Positions 37,888-45,660 of a DNA stretch of 46,375 nt are shown here, piece by piece. This stretch comes from a virus, in the IMG/VR virus record IMGVR_UViG_3300005253_000114, positions 1 through 46,375 of that record; one strand, given 5' to 3'. Each line of letters opens with the position of its first letter. Within the stretch, counting starts at the first letter, position 1. The notes beneath the pieces were generated by a model, which saw only the letters and a program-made list of their open reading frames with translations, had not been told where the DNA came from and ran no database searches. Made by a program: the position numbers and the translations under genes.

Positions 37888-37917
37888 ACAGGCGGGTTGC
37901 TTCGGCGACTCGCCTGT
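37888..37917 (+). terminator. Strong UUCG hairpin, probable terminator
   Basis: ACAGGCGGGTTGC-TTCG-GCGACTCGCCTGT pairs over about 13 bp with one G-A mismatch or G-U pair and a stable UUCG loop, 54 nt after the stop at 37834. The 3' tail TTCTCTATT has only a weak U-run. The hairpin separates the small-gene operon from the virion genes that begin at 37960. Confidence 0.6.
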
Positions 37918-37959
37918 TCTCTATTGGTGGTGTACCCTTCGCGAGGATAGGAGAAGTCT

Positions 37960-38232
37960 ATGAGCATTCACCAAGCGGAAGTCGATATCTTTGGCGTTGC
38001 GAGCTATCCAGCTACGGCTCAGGTCATTGTCCCCTTCCAACCAAGAGAGATCTTGATCGTCAACATGGACACGTCTGATGACGTATTTGTTAGTCTCGAT
38101 GGGACGACCGATCACGCGCATCTTCTCGGAGGCGATTCCGTGAAGTTTACCCAAACGGTGAAAAAGATCTTTTTGAAGCGAGGTGCTGTTGGTACAACTC
38201 CGACAAACGTCCAAGTAATCTCGGAGGGTTGA
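37960..38232 (+). CDS. Hypothetical virion-associated protein, 90 aa
   Basis: ATG 37960 follows AGGATAGGAG. The sequence is beta-rich (ATAQVIVPFQPREILIVNMDTSDDVFVSLDGTTDHAHLLGGDSVKFTQTVKKIFLKRGAV), the look of a small decoration or tail-accessory protein. It is directly followed by the tail-collar gene. No firm family. Confidence 0.65.
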   Translation: MSIHQAEVDIFGVASYPATAQVIVPFQPREILIVNMDTSDDVFVSLDGTTDHAHLLGGDSVKFTQTVKKIFLKRGAVGTTPTNVQVISEG

Positions 38233-38235
38233 TCG

Positions 38236-38760
38236 ATGGTTGACTTCAACAGAGACGCTTCTGTAGGTGCAGATGATCGCATCGACATAGTGACACCGAT
38301 CGGTGTCATGTTGATGTGGATGACAGACGTAGCTCCAGTAGGTTGGAAGATCTGTGATGGCACAGCCATCTCTAGGACTACCTTCGCAGATCTTTTTACT
38401 CTTCTAGACACGACGTACGGGATCGGCGATGGGTCTACCACGTTCAACTTGCCTGATCTACGTGGTCGGTTTGCTCGTGGTCGAGATGCAGGAGCGGCTG
38501 TAGATCCCGATGCAGGTGCTCGCACAGACAGAGGTGACGGCACAACTGGGGATGTAGTTGGCACGAAGCAGGCAGAAGACTTCAAGGCTCATACGCATGT
38601 GATCCAACAAGACCTGAATGGATCGCCAGGGGTTCTCCCTGACAGCATCGCGGCCAATCAGGGCACTTCAGCTTTTGTCGCCAACAAGGCACTCGCAACA
38701 GGTGGAAACGAAACACGTCCAACCAACATCAACGTCAATTATATCATCCGCGCTAGCTGA
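38236..38760 (+). CDS. Phage tail-collar domain protein
   Basis: 174 aa. Residues about 20-85 are the collar domain: GVMLMWMTDVAPVGWKICDGTAISRTTFADLF, then TTYGIGDGSTTFNLPDLRGRFARGRD, the classic P-x-GW-x-CDG...FNLPDLRGRF signature. The C-terminus ends HTHVIQ and VNYIIRAS as in short tail-fibre proteins. It is probably part of the baseplate or tail fibre that contacts the host. Confidence 0.9.
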   Translation: MVDFNRDASVGADDRIDIVTPIGVMLMWMTDVAPVGWKICDGTAISRTTFADLFTLLDTTYGIGDGSTTFNLPDLRGRFARGRDAGAAVDPDAGARTDRGDGTTGDVVGTKQAEDFKAHTHVIQQDLNGSPGVLPDSIAANQGTSAFVANKALATGGNETRPTNINVNYIIRAS

Positions 38761-39404
38761 TGATCACAGACGAACAGGTCGGTAAGCTGGTCGTCGACCA
38801 AGCTCGATGTAAGCAGCGTAGTGAACAGATCGAGCAAGACCTGACGGTACTAGGTACCGAGGTGAAGCGGATGTCGTTGTCTTACCAGAGCTTGGAAAAG
38901 TCGATCCTAGAGATTGCCAACGACGACAAGGAAGTGTTGGCAGCTCTTGGCGTGGATATAGGTGATCTGCTAGAGAGTGTCGATGGTAAGGAGAACGATG
39001 ACGACAAGCCGGGATTGAAGAAGCGCACAAAGAGCTTGGAAACGCAGCAAGGCGAAGACAACAAGACGCGGTCGTTGGTGAAGATTCTAGCAGTGATCGC
39101 CACTGTACTACTTCTTCCTGCTGGTGGTTGGTTGGGAAACAATCTGTGGGATCACTACAAGGATCAAGGAGTACGTCTTGATGAGATCGGAGGTAAGGCG
39201 ACTGCGACCGATGCTGCGCTCGAACGACATGAAGAACAGGTGGGGCATGAGGGATTGCGTGTGCAAGTAGGAGCTACCGAGCGGAGTATCTCTTCTATCG
39301 ACACGACCCTTGAAGCGATTCAGACTGCGCAGAAGCAGGCTCGAAGAGAGAACCATACAGCGCATGAGCGCTTGGAATATCAGATCAGGAGAAGCAACAG
39401 ATGA
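38760..39404 (+). CDS. Coiled-coil protein with one membrane segment, 214 aa
   Basis: ATG 38760 overlaps the preceding stop. A coiled coil (EQIEQDLTVLGTEVKRMSLSYQSLEKS) leads to a membrane segment at about residues 107-124 (ILAVIATVLLLPAGGWLGNNLW), then a second helical region (SIDTTLEAIQTAQKQARRENHTAHERLEYQIRR). It could be a spanin-like or tail/membrane protein; it is grouped with the holin-like gene and lipoprotein that follow. Confidence 0.6.
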   Translation: MITDEQVGKLVVDQARCKQRSEQIEQDLTVLGTEVKRMSLSYQSLEKSILEIANDDKEVLAALGVDIGDLLESVDGKENDDDKPGLKKRTKSLETQQGEDNKTRSLVKILAVIATVLLLPAGGWLGNNLWDHYKDQGVRLDEIGGKATATDAALERHEEQVGHEGLRVQVGATERSISSIDTTLEAIQTAQKQARRENHTAHERLEYQIRRSNR

Positions 39405-39622
39405 CCAAGAAGCAGGCTAAGAAGAAGCTCGATCTACCGCAGGCAATCGTATTCGCTGCGGTTGTGCTCTCTATCGCTGTGGTCCTCGGCCTCGTGTTGA
39501 CCTGGGGGCCGGAAGATTCGCGCACAGAAGTGACACGGTGGGTCGCGCTTGCGATCACCTCCGGTGGTGCTCTCATCGCACTCGCGCGCGGGAAGATGTT
39601 CGGCGATGGAGAAGCAAAGTGA
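39401..39622 (+). CDS. Holin-like membrane protein, 73 aa
   Basis: ATG 39401 overlaps the preceding gene. A basic N-terminus (KKQAKKKLDLP) precedes a membrane segment (QAIVFAAVVLSIAVVLGLVLTW), a short polar loop and a second moderately hydrophobic segment (VTRWVALAITSGGALIALARGK). Two spans and small size suit a class II-like holin. Lysis role inferred from position beside a lipoprotein gene. Confidence 0.55.
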   Translation: MTKKQAKKKLDLPQAIVFAAVVLSIAVVLGLVLTWGPEDSRTEVTRWVALAITSGGALIALARGKMFGDGEAK

Positions 39623-39924
39623 ACATTGAGTGGACCATGAAGATTCGGCCTGTCACCGAAGAGGAGAAGGCTGAGAATATGCCTGAGACCGGTAGGTTGA
39701 CTATCGACTCTACGGGCAAAGAGGTCGAGACATTCCACCCGGAAGACGAGCCAGCCTACCGGATCGATTGGAGGCATCAGATTCTTTCTGGCACTGATGA
39801 GGGGAAAGAACTCGGTGGAGCAGTTATCTGTACTTCTGCCGAAGGTGATCTGTTCTCTTCGATCGGGCAAGCTGCAAATCACGCTCACATGTCGATCGAA
39901 GAGTACGGAAAGAAGAACCTATGA
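39619..39924 (+). CDS. Hypothetical protein, 101 aa
   Basis: GTG 39619 overlaps the preceding TGA. Beta/alpha sequence: MKIRPVTEEEKAENMPETGRLTIDSTGKEVETFHPEDEPAYRIDWRHQIL, then VICTSAEGDLFSSIGQAANHAHMSIEEY. It lies between the holin-like and lipoprotein genes. No family is recognised. Confidence 0.55.
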   Translation: MNIEWTMKIRPVTEEEKAENMPETGRLTIDSTGKEVETFHPEDEPAYRIDWRHQILSGTDEGKELGGAVICTSAEGDLFSSIGQAANHAHMSIEEYGKKNL

Positions 39925-40403
39925 CTGACACGATCTACTATCCTCTACTCATGCTCGCTCTTCTTGCTGTCTACCTGGCGCTTCCAGGCTGTGGAGGAGC
40001 AGTCCAAACACACTCCACTGCGATCCGTGTGAGTGCCGGTACCATCGCTGTCGGTGGCGCTATGATCAGCGAAGCTCGATCACAAGCGCTCGATCGCATT
40101 ACCGAAGAGACCGAAGGTCAGCCACGTGAAGAGCGTGCAGAAGCTCTACGCGAAGAGTCTGCTCGATGGGATCCGATCGGGGCCACTATCAACACTGGTA
40201 AGGAAATCCTTCAGGCGTGGCATGACACTGTGGAAGCAATCGAGGCTGGAGCTGAGAACCTCTGGGTACGTGTTCCGTTGCTAGTCGGGCGGCTCGTTCG
40301 ATTATGGAACCGCACGGTAGAGCTGGCACGAACGTTGGGGGTGGATCTTCCAGTGATTCCATCTCAGGTCACGGCGATCGTAGGATCGTTCGGAGGTGGG
40401 TGA
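39921..40403 (+). CDS. Lipoprotein with lipobox, 160 aa
   Basis: ATG 39921 overlaps the preceding TGA. The signal peptide YYPLLMLALLAVYLALPGC ends in LPGC, a lipobox (Cys24) for lipid attachment. The mature part is helical: ISEARSQALDRITEETEGQPREERAEALREESA, TVEAIEAGAENLWVRVPLLVGRLVRLWN. Outer-membrane spanins and superinfection-exclusion lipoproteins have this layout; the location next to a holin-like gene favours lysis. Confidence 0.7.
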   Translation: MTDTIYYPLLMLALLAVYLALPGCGGAVQTHSTAIRVSAGTIAVGGAMISEARSQALDRITEETEGQPREERAEALREESARWDPIGATINTGKEILQAWHDTVEAIEAGAENLWVRVPLLVGRLVRLWNRTVELARTLGVDLPVIPSQVTAIVGSFGGG

Positions 40404-40618
40404 TGGAACAGGCGATTCTCAGTATCATCGGGGCTGGGCTAAAAGCTCTTGCGCCGAGTGTAGCGAAGGCGATTACGGGAGGGCAGACTCCAGAGGACGC
40501 TCTCAAGTCGGCACAAGATACGATCGATGCCATCAAGGAGCCGGGTGGCAAGGATGGTGATTGGGCGAAAGATCTAGACGGTAGGATCGAGAACCTGCCT
40601 GAAGACACAAAGGGATGA
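40403..40618 (+). CDS. Small amphipathic protein, 71 aa
   Basis: ATG 40403 overlaps the lipoprotein stop (TGATG). The N-terminal EQAILSIIGAGLKALAPSVAKAITGG is amphipathic and could associate with membranes. The C-terminal half is polar and acidic. It may be part of the same lysis-related cluster. The stop is followed by the long inverted repeat. Confidence 0.5.
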   Translation: MEQAILSIIGAGLKALAPSVAKAITGGQTPEDALKSAQDTIDAIKEPGGKDGDWAKDLDGRIENLPEDTKG

Positions 40619-40623
40619 GGTCT

Positions 40624-40690
40624 TTCGAGTAGAGGTCCAGTCGGCTGCACGGATGGCTTCTCTCGTGCTATGGTTGGACCTCTACTCGAA
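40624..40690 (+). repeat. Perfect 16-bp inverted repeat with CTATGGTT at the loop edge
   Basis: TTCGAGTAGAGGTCCA (40624-40639) and its exact complement (40675-40690) flank a 35-nt loop that ends TGCTATGGT (40666-40674). The repeat lies in the 81-nt gap before the gene at 40700. Geometry matches 9028-9089, while the arms are unrelated in sequence, which supports selection for pairing. Confidence 0.78.
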
Positions 40691-40699
40691 GGAGAAGCC

Positions 40700-41092
40700 A
40701 TGGATGAGAAGAAGGAAGACGCTACGGGCCCCCGGAAGGATCGCGATGCGACCCGTGTGCTACCGGAAGACAAGCCACCTGGAGTGAGTCTTGTAGATCC
40801 CACTGTGGGTCGCATGGTGCACTACTACCCGACCAACGCTGATCTGCTTCAGTTCACAAATGACGCACAGCGTGCAGGAAGAATGATCTACGGTATCGTG
40901 CTTGGAGTGACTCCTCTCGCTGCGATCATCGTTGCTACCTTTCCTGGCGATCGAGTCAGCCTTCGGGTGATGCTCGATGCACCCACGGTCCCTGCTCACA
41001 TCCTTCGGGTGATGCATTCCGAGAAGCCGTGTATCGGGCGTTGGTCGTGGCCTCCGCAGGTACAGCTGCGTAAGTCGACCGTAGCAGCCTAG
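40700..41092 (+). CDS. Hypothetical protein, 130 aa
   Basis: ATG 40700 with GGAGAAG upstream. The N-terminus is charged and proline-rich (MDEKKEDATGPRKDRDATRVLPEDKPPG). A well-defined middle follows, with YYPTNADLLQFTNDAQRAGRMIYGIVLGVTPLAAIIVATFPG, then LRVMLDAPTVPAHILRVMHSEKPCIGRWSWPPQV, which is likely a small beta barrel. It is placed just before the portal gene. No family is recognised. Confidence 0.6.
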   Translation: MDEKKEDATGPRKDRDATRVLPEDKPPGVSLVDPTVGRMVHYYPTNADLLQFTNDAQRAGRMIYGIVLGVTPLAAIIVATFPGDRVSLRVMLDAPTVPAHILRVMHSEKPCIGRWSWPPQVQLRKSTVAA

Positions 41093-41097
41093 TCGGC

Positions 41098-41124
41098 TAT
41101 CCTCGCTTCATGGGTGAAGAAGCG
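41098..41124 (+). promoter_or_regulatory. TATCCT box and hairpin before the portal gene
   Basis: GGCTATCCT (41095-41103) is followed by the 6-bp inverted repeat CGCTTC (41104-41109)/GAAGCG (41119-41124), loop ATGGGTGAA. The arrangement recalls the CTATGGTT repeats, with a -10-like box abutting a stem. AAGAGG before ATG 41145 provides the ribosome site. Confidence 0.35.
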
Positions 41125-41144
41125 ACGCAAGAAGAGGTAGATCG

Positions 41145-42821
41145 ATGAGCAGCGGAACTCCAGTAAATCCCGCAGCGGGATCGAACTTTGTCTACAGCAA
41201 CATGTCCTCGCAGGGCATCGAGCAAGGGACAGTACCTGCTCATGGACCAGCCTTTGCGCTCAGTCCACGTCAGATGGATCTGGGAGCGTACTGGAGCTAC
41301 TACCGATGTCGGAACTACGACACGCGGACTGTGGATTGGAACGGTCAGCCTGTCACCTCCGGACTAGACCACGAAGTGATCGTCTCGCAGGCGTACACTC
41401 CTCCCGGTTTCTACGACGCAGGAGCCAACTATCCGATCAAGTTCCGTCGTCCGTACGCACCCTACTACCTCGCCAAGATCATCGTTGATCGTTTTAGCGG
41501 ACTACTCTTCTCGACTTCACGCCAGCCTTCGCTGACCTACGCTGGCGACGAGCAGACCGAAGACTACATGCGCACGGTGGCTAAGGTAGGTCGGCTCTGG
41601 CCTGCGATGGCTCAGGCGCGTCGGTTCGGTGGTGCCATGGGATCGGCAGCGATCGGGTTCTCCATCGTGGCAGGTAAGCCTCGGTTTGAAACTCACGATC
41701 CTCGTTGGACACAGCCTACCTTCAAAGATCGACACGAGCTGATTCTACGGCAGATCGAGAAGCGATACGTCTATCCACACTACGTTCGCGATCCGAATGA
41801 AGGCGAGTGGATTGAAGTCTGGTTCTGGTACCGTCGTGTGATCAACGAACATATCGACGAGGTCTGGGAGCGGGTGCCTGTAGAGGACGGTGAAGAGCCT
41901 ATTTGGGAGCACCACGAGTCCAGTAAGGTCGAACACGGGCTAGGAATCTGCCCTGTCGTGTGGATTCAGAACACACCAGAAGAGGACGACATCGACGGTG
42001 ACCCTGACTGCTGGGGGATCTTCGACATTATCGAGGAGCACGATGCGCTCATATCGCAGGCTAGCCGTGGTGTGAAGGCGAACTGCGATCCAACTCTGTG
42101 GATCTCGTCTGATGAAGAAGTCGACGGTCCAATCCAAAAGGGTAGCGACAACGCACTGAAGTACGAGAAGGGATCGAACGCACGGTATCTTGAGATCACT
42201 GGAGCAGGACCAAGGGCTGCGACTGAGATGGCTGGCGAGCTACGAGAACGTGCGTACGAGATTGCCGCTGTGGTACCAGACGATATTTCGGCTATCGAGA
42301 AGACGGCTACAGAGATCAGAGCGAGGATGGCTCGGATGACTGAGAAGGCCGACTCGCTACGTGAGCAGTACGGTGAGATGGGGATCAAGAAGCTGCTGGA
42401 GATTGCAGAGTTCGTGATCCGTCAAACTGTAGGCACGAGAAACGTAGAGCGGGAGTTTTCTGATGGGGACAACGTAGAGTCGATCCGCAAGACAATGCGT
42501 GTAACATCAACGCTGGAACTTCCTCCTCGATACGAAGAGTCTGACGAGGGCACCAAAATTCCGATCCCACGTGTGCTCGGACCCGGATCGTACTTGGAGT
42601 TGAAGTGGCCTCGGTACTTCGAGCCTACTCTCGAAGAGATCAGCAAGGCAGTCCTAGCCGCTGTCGCTGGGATCTCGGGTGGCGTGATGGACATGAAGAT
42701 GGCGATCGCCTTCCTGAAACAGTACCTTCCGATCGAAGACGAAGAGGCTATCGTCAAGCGGCTAGAAAAAAAGATGGAAGAGACTGAACAAGACATGACG
42801 CAGTTCCAGATGTTCACGTAA
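41145..42821 (+). CDS. Portal protein
   Basis: 558 aa. It matches the SPP1-type portal layout: an N-terminal region with PIKFRRPYAPYYLAKIIVDRFSGLLF, a wing/stem part (PTFKDRHELILRQIEKRYVYPHYVRD... VWFWYRRVINEHIDEVWERVPV), VVWIQNTPEEDDIDGDPDCWGIFDIIEEHDALISQASR as the clip-proximal part, a long crown helix (IEKTATEIRARMARMTEKADSLREQYGEM), and an acidic helical C-terminus. The portal forms the dodecameric DNA channel at the head vertex and binds terminase. Position after TerL and before a MuF-like gene supports the call. Confidence 0.85.
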   Translation: MSSGTPVNPAAGSNFVYSNMSSQGIEQGTVPAHGPAFALSPRQMDLGAYWSYYRCRNYDTRTVDWNGQPVTSGLDHEVIVSQAYTPPGFYDAGANYPIKFRRPYAPYYLAKIIVDRFSGLLFSTSRQPSLTYAGDEQTEDYMRTVAKVGRLWPAMAQARRFGGAMGSAAIGFSIVAGKPRFETHDPRWTQPTFKDRHELILRQIEKRYVYPHYVRDPNEGEWIEVWFWYRRVINEHIDEVWERVPVEDGEEPIWEHHESSKVEHGLGICPVVWIQNTPEEDDIDGDPDCWGIFDIIEEHDALISQASRGVKANCDPTLWISSDEEVDGPIQKGSDNALKYEKGSNARYLEITGAGPRAATEMAGELRERAYEIAAVVPDDISAIEKTATEIRARMARMTEKADSLREQYGEMGIKKLLEIAEFVIRQTVGTRNVEREFSDGDNVESIRKTMRVTSTLELPPRYEESDEGTKIPIPRVLGPGSYLELKWPRYFEPTLEEISKAVLAAVAGISGGVMDMKMAIAFLKQYLPIEDEEAIVKRLEKKMEETEQDMTQFQMFT

Positions 42822-43279
42822 TGTCTACCTCGATCATCCACAGAGGGCGGGTTCTCTGGACAAACGAGCCGTGGCGAAGGCGGAAGCCTCTGTCGCCTGT
42901 CGTCGATGACAAGTACATACTCCCTGTGACGTACGACCCGCCGAAGCCACCTGCGATCGGAGGGACTTACTACGACGAGAATGAAGACTTGCGTTACCGG
43001 ATTACAGGTCCGCTCGATCCGCTCCAAGGCTGGTGCATCATCGACACACTGGTGAAGCACTACAAGCTTCCCGCGAAGGTGATCCACAAGTGGGCTCGCA
43101 TGGGTCTGATTGATCCTGCTATCGAGCACGGGTCAGCTGTTCGTCGCTACTACGTGCGGAATCCACGTGAGGTGGAGAAGCGAGCCCGTGTGCTACGAGC
43201 AAAGATCCGCGTCAAGAGTAAAGACACACTGAACCTCCGCCGGCTGATGCGGAGCACTGGGATGCTGAGGTCGCTGTGA
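42821..43279 (+). CDS. Hypothetical MerR-like HTH protein, 152 aa
   Basis: ATG 42821 overlaps the portal TAA (TAATG). The N-terminal half is unusual and Pro/Tyr-rich (PVVDDKYILPVTYDPPKPPAIGGTYYDENEDLRYR). The C-terminal half (LVKHYKLPAKVIHKWARMGLIDPAIEHGSAVRRYYVRNPREVEKRARVLRAK) resembles a MerR-type wing and basic helix, which suggests DNA binding. Placement among head genes makes a structural role equally possible. Confidence 0.55.
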   Translation: MSTSIIHRGRVLWTNEPWRRRKPLSPVVDDKYILPVTYDPPKPPAIGGTYYDENEDLRYRITGPLDPLQGWCIIDTLVKHYKLPAKVIHKWARMGLIDPAIEHGSAVRRYYVRNPREVEKRARVLRAKIRVKSKDTLNLRRLMRSTGMLRSL

Positions 43280-43713
43280 TCATTTGCGTTGACTTCGATG
43301 GAACGATCGTGTCCTCCGATCGAGAGTACACGGACGTCGAGACCCCTTTGGAGTTCCTTCATGGAGCAAAGGAGGGACTTCAGTCGTTGAAGGCTGCCGA
43401 TCACGTGATCGTTATCTACTCAGCGAGAGCGAACAGAGCCCTGCGGATAGACCCGAATTTAGATCCACTCGTGCGTGCCGGACTACGTCGACTTGACCAC
43501 GAGTGGTGGGAGAGTAACAAGGATCTGAACGAGGCTCGGTACCAACAGATGGTGGAGTTTTGCAAGACAGCGTTGGACGGGATCGTTGACGTGGTGGATG
43601 ACGGACAGCAAGGGAAGCCTTGTGCGGGACTCTTCATCGATGACCGGGCAATGCGTTTCCGATTCGGTGACTGGTTGAGGATCTCACGGATGTACGGGGA
43701 AAAGCATGGGTGA
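43276..43713 (+). CDS. HAD-superfamily hydrolase
   Basis: 145 aa from GTG 43276, which overlaps the preceding TGA. Motif I is IICVDFDGTIV at the very start; motif II VIVIYSARAN; motif IV GLFIDDRAMRFRFGDW. Size and layout match small phage HAD phosphatases such as the 5'-nucleotidase or PNK-like types. The cap is short. A second HAD domain occurs in the nucleotidyltransferase fusion at 23.5 kb. Confidence 0.85.
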   Translation: MIICVDFDGTIVSSDREYTDVETPLEFLHGAKEGLQSLKAADHVIVIYSARANRALRIDPNLDPLVRAGLRRLDHEWWESNKDLNEARYQQMVEFCKTALDGIVDVVDDGQQGKPCAGLFIDDRAMRFRFGDWLRISRMYGEKHG

Positions 43714-44095
43714 AAATCTACATAGGAAGAAGCTCTTCGGTGGGTTGCAGACCGCTGAGGAGTACCACTCCGAGCATGCGTTCCCTCCGAACGCGAGATG
43801 TCAGGGCTGCAAGACACGTGGAGTGACCACACGGATCATCGTGTACTATCCTGTCGATGAAGTGAAGAAGCGCGATCCTGCGTTCGCTGCAATCTCCGAG
43901 GTATCGCCACAAAAGTTCCTCGCGTTGCTGATGCAGACCAAGAGCGGCCCCATGGTACGGATCTCTACGGTCTACGCGTGCAAGCAGTGCACACCTACGA
44001 TCGAGAAGGCAGCCGCAAAGGGACCGAGCTGGGCTCTTGTCGACATCAATCGTGGACCTGGTCCGGATAAGGCAGTCGCTGGTCCAGGAAGCTGA
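43706..44095 (+). CDS. Hypothetical zinc-finger-like protein, 129 aa
   Basis: ATG 43706 overlaps the HAD gene by 8 bp. Two cysteine pairs (NARCQGCKTRG and VYACKQCTPT) are separated by about 60 residues, with a beta-like middle (TTRIIVYYPVDEVKKRDPAFAAISEVS). No family is recognised. Confidence 0.6.
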   Translation: MGENLHRKKLFGGLQTAEEYHSEHAFPPNARCQGCKTRGVTTRIIVYYPVDEVKKRDPAFAAISEVSPQKFLALLMQTKSGPMVRISTVYACKQCTPTIEKAAAKGPSWALVDINRGPGPDKAVAGPGS

Positions 44096-44481
44096 TGTCC
44101 GATCCGTTTGCAGACTGGGTTCGTGGGCAACCGAAAAAGCCAAAGAAGCTCTCACCCGATGAGCGCAAGGCTCTAGCTCGTCTGCGTCGTGAAGCTAAGA
44201 AGGCCGGAGCGACTTTACGTAACTACGGTCGCGGAGGACTGCCGCCCTCTCTCGCGCTCGGTGTCATGCGACGCGACGGGTTCACGTGCAAGGTCCATGG
44301 TGATCATGGTGAAGGTGAGAACGGCGGGCTCACCCCTCACCACAAAGGGGGCACTGGGCTAAACGCGGGGGTTCGCTCGAAGGGGACCAGTAACGACGTG
44401 AACAACTTGGTCACGATCTGCCATCGCGCACACGGGAACATCCACGAGCACACGGATAAGATCGAAGAGGTAGAAGCGTGA
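44095..44481 (+). CDS. HNH endonuclease-like protein
   Basis: 128 aa. The HNH-type core lies at about residues 60-125: MRRDGFTCKVHGDHGEGENGGLTPHHKGG, then SNDVNNLVTICHRAHGNIHEH, giving the usual H-H...N...H arrangement and a C..C/H metal pocket. A basic Lys-rich N-terminus precedes it. HNH proteins near terminase and portal genes often assist packaging, so it may support DNA cleavage during packaging; the core is compact and the key residues are present. Confidence 0.75.
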   Translation: MSDPFADWVRGQPKKPKKLSPDERKALARLRREAKKAGATLRNYGRGGLPPSLALGVMRRDGFTCKVHGDHGEGENGGLTPHHKGGTGLNAGVRSKGTSNDVNNLVTICHRAHGNIHEHTDKIEEVEA

Positions 44482-44861
44482 AGACAAAGAGTGACGAAGA
44501 TTTGCGGAAGATCATCGACGAAGGACAAGAAGCGTCGATCGAACTGAACAAGCGTTTGCTGAAGGTGGCTGATAGCGTCATTAGCAAGATCAATGAAATC
44601 CACACAGGATCCGGTGAATCGTTCAACAGTGAAGGACTGATTTACGCTGCCAAGGTTCGCTGTGCTTGTGGGTCTGGGATGGCCTATCCGGATGGGATTG
44701 GGCCTGCCGGATTTTGGGACTGCTCATCGATCTTGTTGGGGAACCCTGAGGCTCTTTCTGCGACACACGATTCTATGAAGTCGTTCGCAATGTACTCGAT
44801 CAAGTCTGAGAAACAGCCAAGTGCTAATGGAGCAACAACGCGGCCGGCTAAGACAGGATGA
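44478..44861 (+). CDS. Hypothetical protein, 127 aa
   Basis: GTG 44478 overlaps the HNH gene stop (GTGA). Helical N-terminus (EDLRKIIDEGQEASIELNKRLLKVADSVISKINEI), then a cysteine-containing segment (VRCACGSGMAYPDG...WDCSS). It may be a head or packaging accessory; no family is recognised. Confidence 0.55.
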   Translation: MKTKSDEDLRKIIDEGQEASIELNKRLLKVADSVISKINEIHTGSGESFNSEGLIYAAKVRCACGSGMAYPDGIGPAGFWDCSSILLGNPEALSATHDSMKSFAMYSIKSEKQPSANGATTRPAKTG

Positions 44862-45223
44862 ACTGGAAGAACCGCATAGCTGACTGGACTGCGCGCCGTA
44901 TGATCGAGGAGCGCGAAGGGTACCAAGCCGCGCCGGGAGGTACTCAGGTCTTTCGCTGGACCGTGCCTGGTCCTGTCCGTCGCGAGTTCACTGTGATCGC
45001 TCGGTCTGACGCATTCGACTTCTATCACTCGGACCCTGAGGGCCACTACATCTCGGTATACGCAGTGCGAGCCGACGTTGTTCTCAAGTTGACCTGGTTC
45101 CTCTTGTGGGATTGGTGGATACTCGCTACATGGTGCGGGTGGAAGCTGAGACTATGGCGATGGTGCCTGCGGGCAAGATCGGAGAAATCTGATGCAGAAG
45201 AGGCATCTACAGATCTGGGTTGA
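44858..45223 (+). CDS. Tryptophan-rich membrane-segment protein, 121 aa
   Basis: ATG 44858. The N-terminal half is polar (IADWTARRMIEEREGYQAAPGGTQVFRWTVPGP). Residues about 75-104 contain VVLKLTWFLLWDWWILATWCGWKLRLWRWCL, an extremely Trp-rich hydrophobic segment that probably spans or lies in a membrane. It overlaps the next gene by 32 bp. No family is recognised. Confidence 0.55.
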   Translation: MNWKNRIADWTARRMIEEREGYQAAPGGTQVFRWTVPGPVRREFTVIARSDAFDFYHSDPEGHYISVYAVRADVVLKLTWFLLWDWWILATWCGWKLRLWRWCLRARSEKSDAEEASTDLG

Positions 45224-45659
45224 CGAGGAAGAGGGACCACCGCAAGTAGATCCCGCTGATCTTCCTACGCCTGACGAAGTTCTCTACCAGGCTCCGAACA
45301 GCGACACGACACGCAAGGCGTGCGGGAACTGCATTATGTTCGGGACAAAGGATCGAAGCTGTACGATTCACGCTTCTGAGGTGGACATCGATCCATTGCA
45401 GATCTGTGGGTACTATGTGTTCGGGCCGCCGATGGAGACACGTATAGACCACCCGGGAATGGACTCGGTGACACCAGACCTGAGCGGGCTGATGGAGACG
45501 TCTATCGGATCGAGCTGTGACATTTGTGTTCACTACAGCTTTGATGAGACCTGCCACGCCGTGCAGCAAGATGGACGTTACGCCAAGGTCGATCCATTAG
45601 GATGTTGTACTCGATGGTACCCTCACCTAGATGACGACAATCCTGGGAATCCTTACTAG
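45192..45659 (+). CDS. Cysteine-rich protein (HiPIP-like or zinc protein), 155 aa
   Basis: ATG 45192. Cysteine signatures: KACGNCIMFGTKDRSCTIH, ICGYYVFGPP, GSSCDICVHYSF-DETCHAVQ and GCCTRWYP. The first block resembles the C-x2-C...C...C pattern of phage proteins reminiscent of high-potential iron-sulfur proteins. It may bind a metal cluster. No family is firmly recognised. Confidence 0.6.
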   Translation: MQKRHLQIWVDEEEGPPQVDPADLPTPDEVLYQAPNSDTTRKACGNCIMFGTKDRSCTIHASEVDIDPLQICGYYVFGPPMETRIDHPGMDSVTPDLSGLMETSIGSSCDICVHYSFDETCHAVQQDGRYAKVDPLGCCTRWYPHLDDDNPGNPY

Positions 45660-45660
45660 G

